A DNA stretch of 23,051 nucleotides, taken from assembly GCA_964540025.1 (NCBI GenBank), contig CAZIKQ010000028.1, positions 1 through 23,051 on the forward strand. Reading direction: 5' to 3'. The translations under genes and the position numbers were made by a program. This DNA is from RGIG250 sp964540025 (lineage in GTDB: Bacteria; Bacillota; Negativicutes; Selenomonadales; Selenomonadaceae). A model generated the notes under the pieces. It saw only the letters and a program-made list of their open reading frames with translations, was not told the DNA's origin and searched no databases. Shown here one piece after another: positions 22,892 through 23,051 of this stretch. Position 1 is the first letter of the stretch, and every line of letters starts with the position of its first letter.

Positions 22892-23050
22892 GCCTTTTAG
22901 TATATCTCTTACGTCTTCTTTATCTTGATTATAAATTACCTTTCGCCTATACTTAAAAGTAGATACAATGTGATAATTACATAATAGTTGTGAATTTCTT
23001 TGAAATCGAATCCCAGCGCACAGACTAAGAGTAACCTCTAATCCGTCTGG
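22892..23050 (-). pseudogene. IS200/IS605-family TnpA remnant (N-terminal part)
   Basis: On the minus strand the frame reads NSQLLCNYHIV, then KYRRKVIYNQDKEDVRDILK, the start of an IS200-type HUH transposase. Homology stops at about 22895, where the 21-bp repeat and MITE-like element take over, and the frame ends at a stop at 22829. The HUH motif and catalytic Tyr would lie in the missing part. No ATG, GTG or TTG is visible in the open stretch up to the window edge. This is a broken copy. A possible subterminal hairpin of the element lies at 23021-23049 (CAGAC ... GTCTG, inner AGAG/CTCT). Confidence 0.75.
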
Positions 23051-23051
23051 C

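Overview
The window looks like chromosome from a diderm (outer-membrane) Firmicute, most likely a Negativicute. This is an inference from several observations: strong AGGAGG-type ribosome sites together with frequent TTG/GTG starts, four proteins with clear Sec signal peptides clustered as a periplasmic enzyme set, a lipid A-type sugar-modification module, an NHLM-type peptide exporter, and short GC-rich palindromic interspersed repeats. No rRNA or tRNA gene is visible, so the genus cannot be fixed.

Layout. (1) 1-60: ends of an interspersed palindromic repeat. (2) 105-7135, plus strand: four overlapping genes encoding a complete NHLM-family (nitrile-hydratase-leader microcin) export machine. 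It has two membrane fusion proteins, a C39 peptidase-ABC transporter and a partner ABC transporter, closed by a hairpin at 7160-7188. No precursor peptide or modifying enzyme is visible. (3) 7348-8569: O6-alkylguanine methyltransferase and an AdaA-type sensor/activator, which together form a split Ada alkylation response. (4) 8906-14937: mostly minus strand, apparently a single electrophile-stress-like regulon around a MerR-family regulator of the AdhR/NmlR type (12467-12946). Three minus-strand promoters each have a TTGACT box, exactly 19 bp of spacer and a -10 box. They drive a flavodoxin-like gene (perhaps with an EFR1-type flavodoxin/ferredoxin), a carboxymuconolactone decarboxylase-like gene plus a hydrolase, and a cupin plus a second hydrolase. 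The last hydrolase has a one-base frameshift. Four of these products are predicted to be secreted. (5) 15281-16639: a sodium/neurotransmitter-symporter family transporter. (6) 16862-22655: an OmpR/PmrA-like response regulator and its kinase, then a second transcription unit with a 51-residue membrane protein, an ArnT-like glycosyltransferase, a polyprenyl-phosphate glycosyltransferase and a YdjC-family deacetylase. The last three match the enzyme set for amino-sugar (GalN/GlcN) decoration of lipid A in Francisella (FlmK, FlmF2, NaxD). PmrA-box-like direct repeats precede both units. (7) 22675-23051: a 166-bp MITE-like repeat between 21-bp direct repeats, and the remnant of an IS200/IS605 TnpA gene.

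Two parts deserve most attention. One is the AdhR/NmlR-like regulon controlling a periplasmic set of Cys-nucleophile hydrolases, a double-CMD protein and a cupin. The other is the self-contained regulator-plus-lipid A modification module with its small membrane protein.
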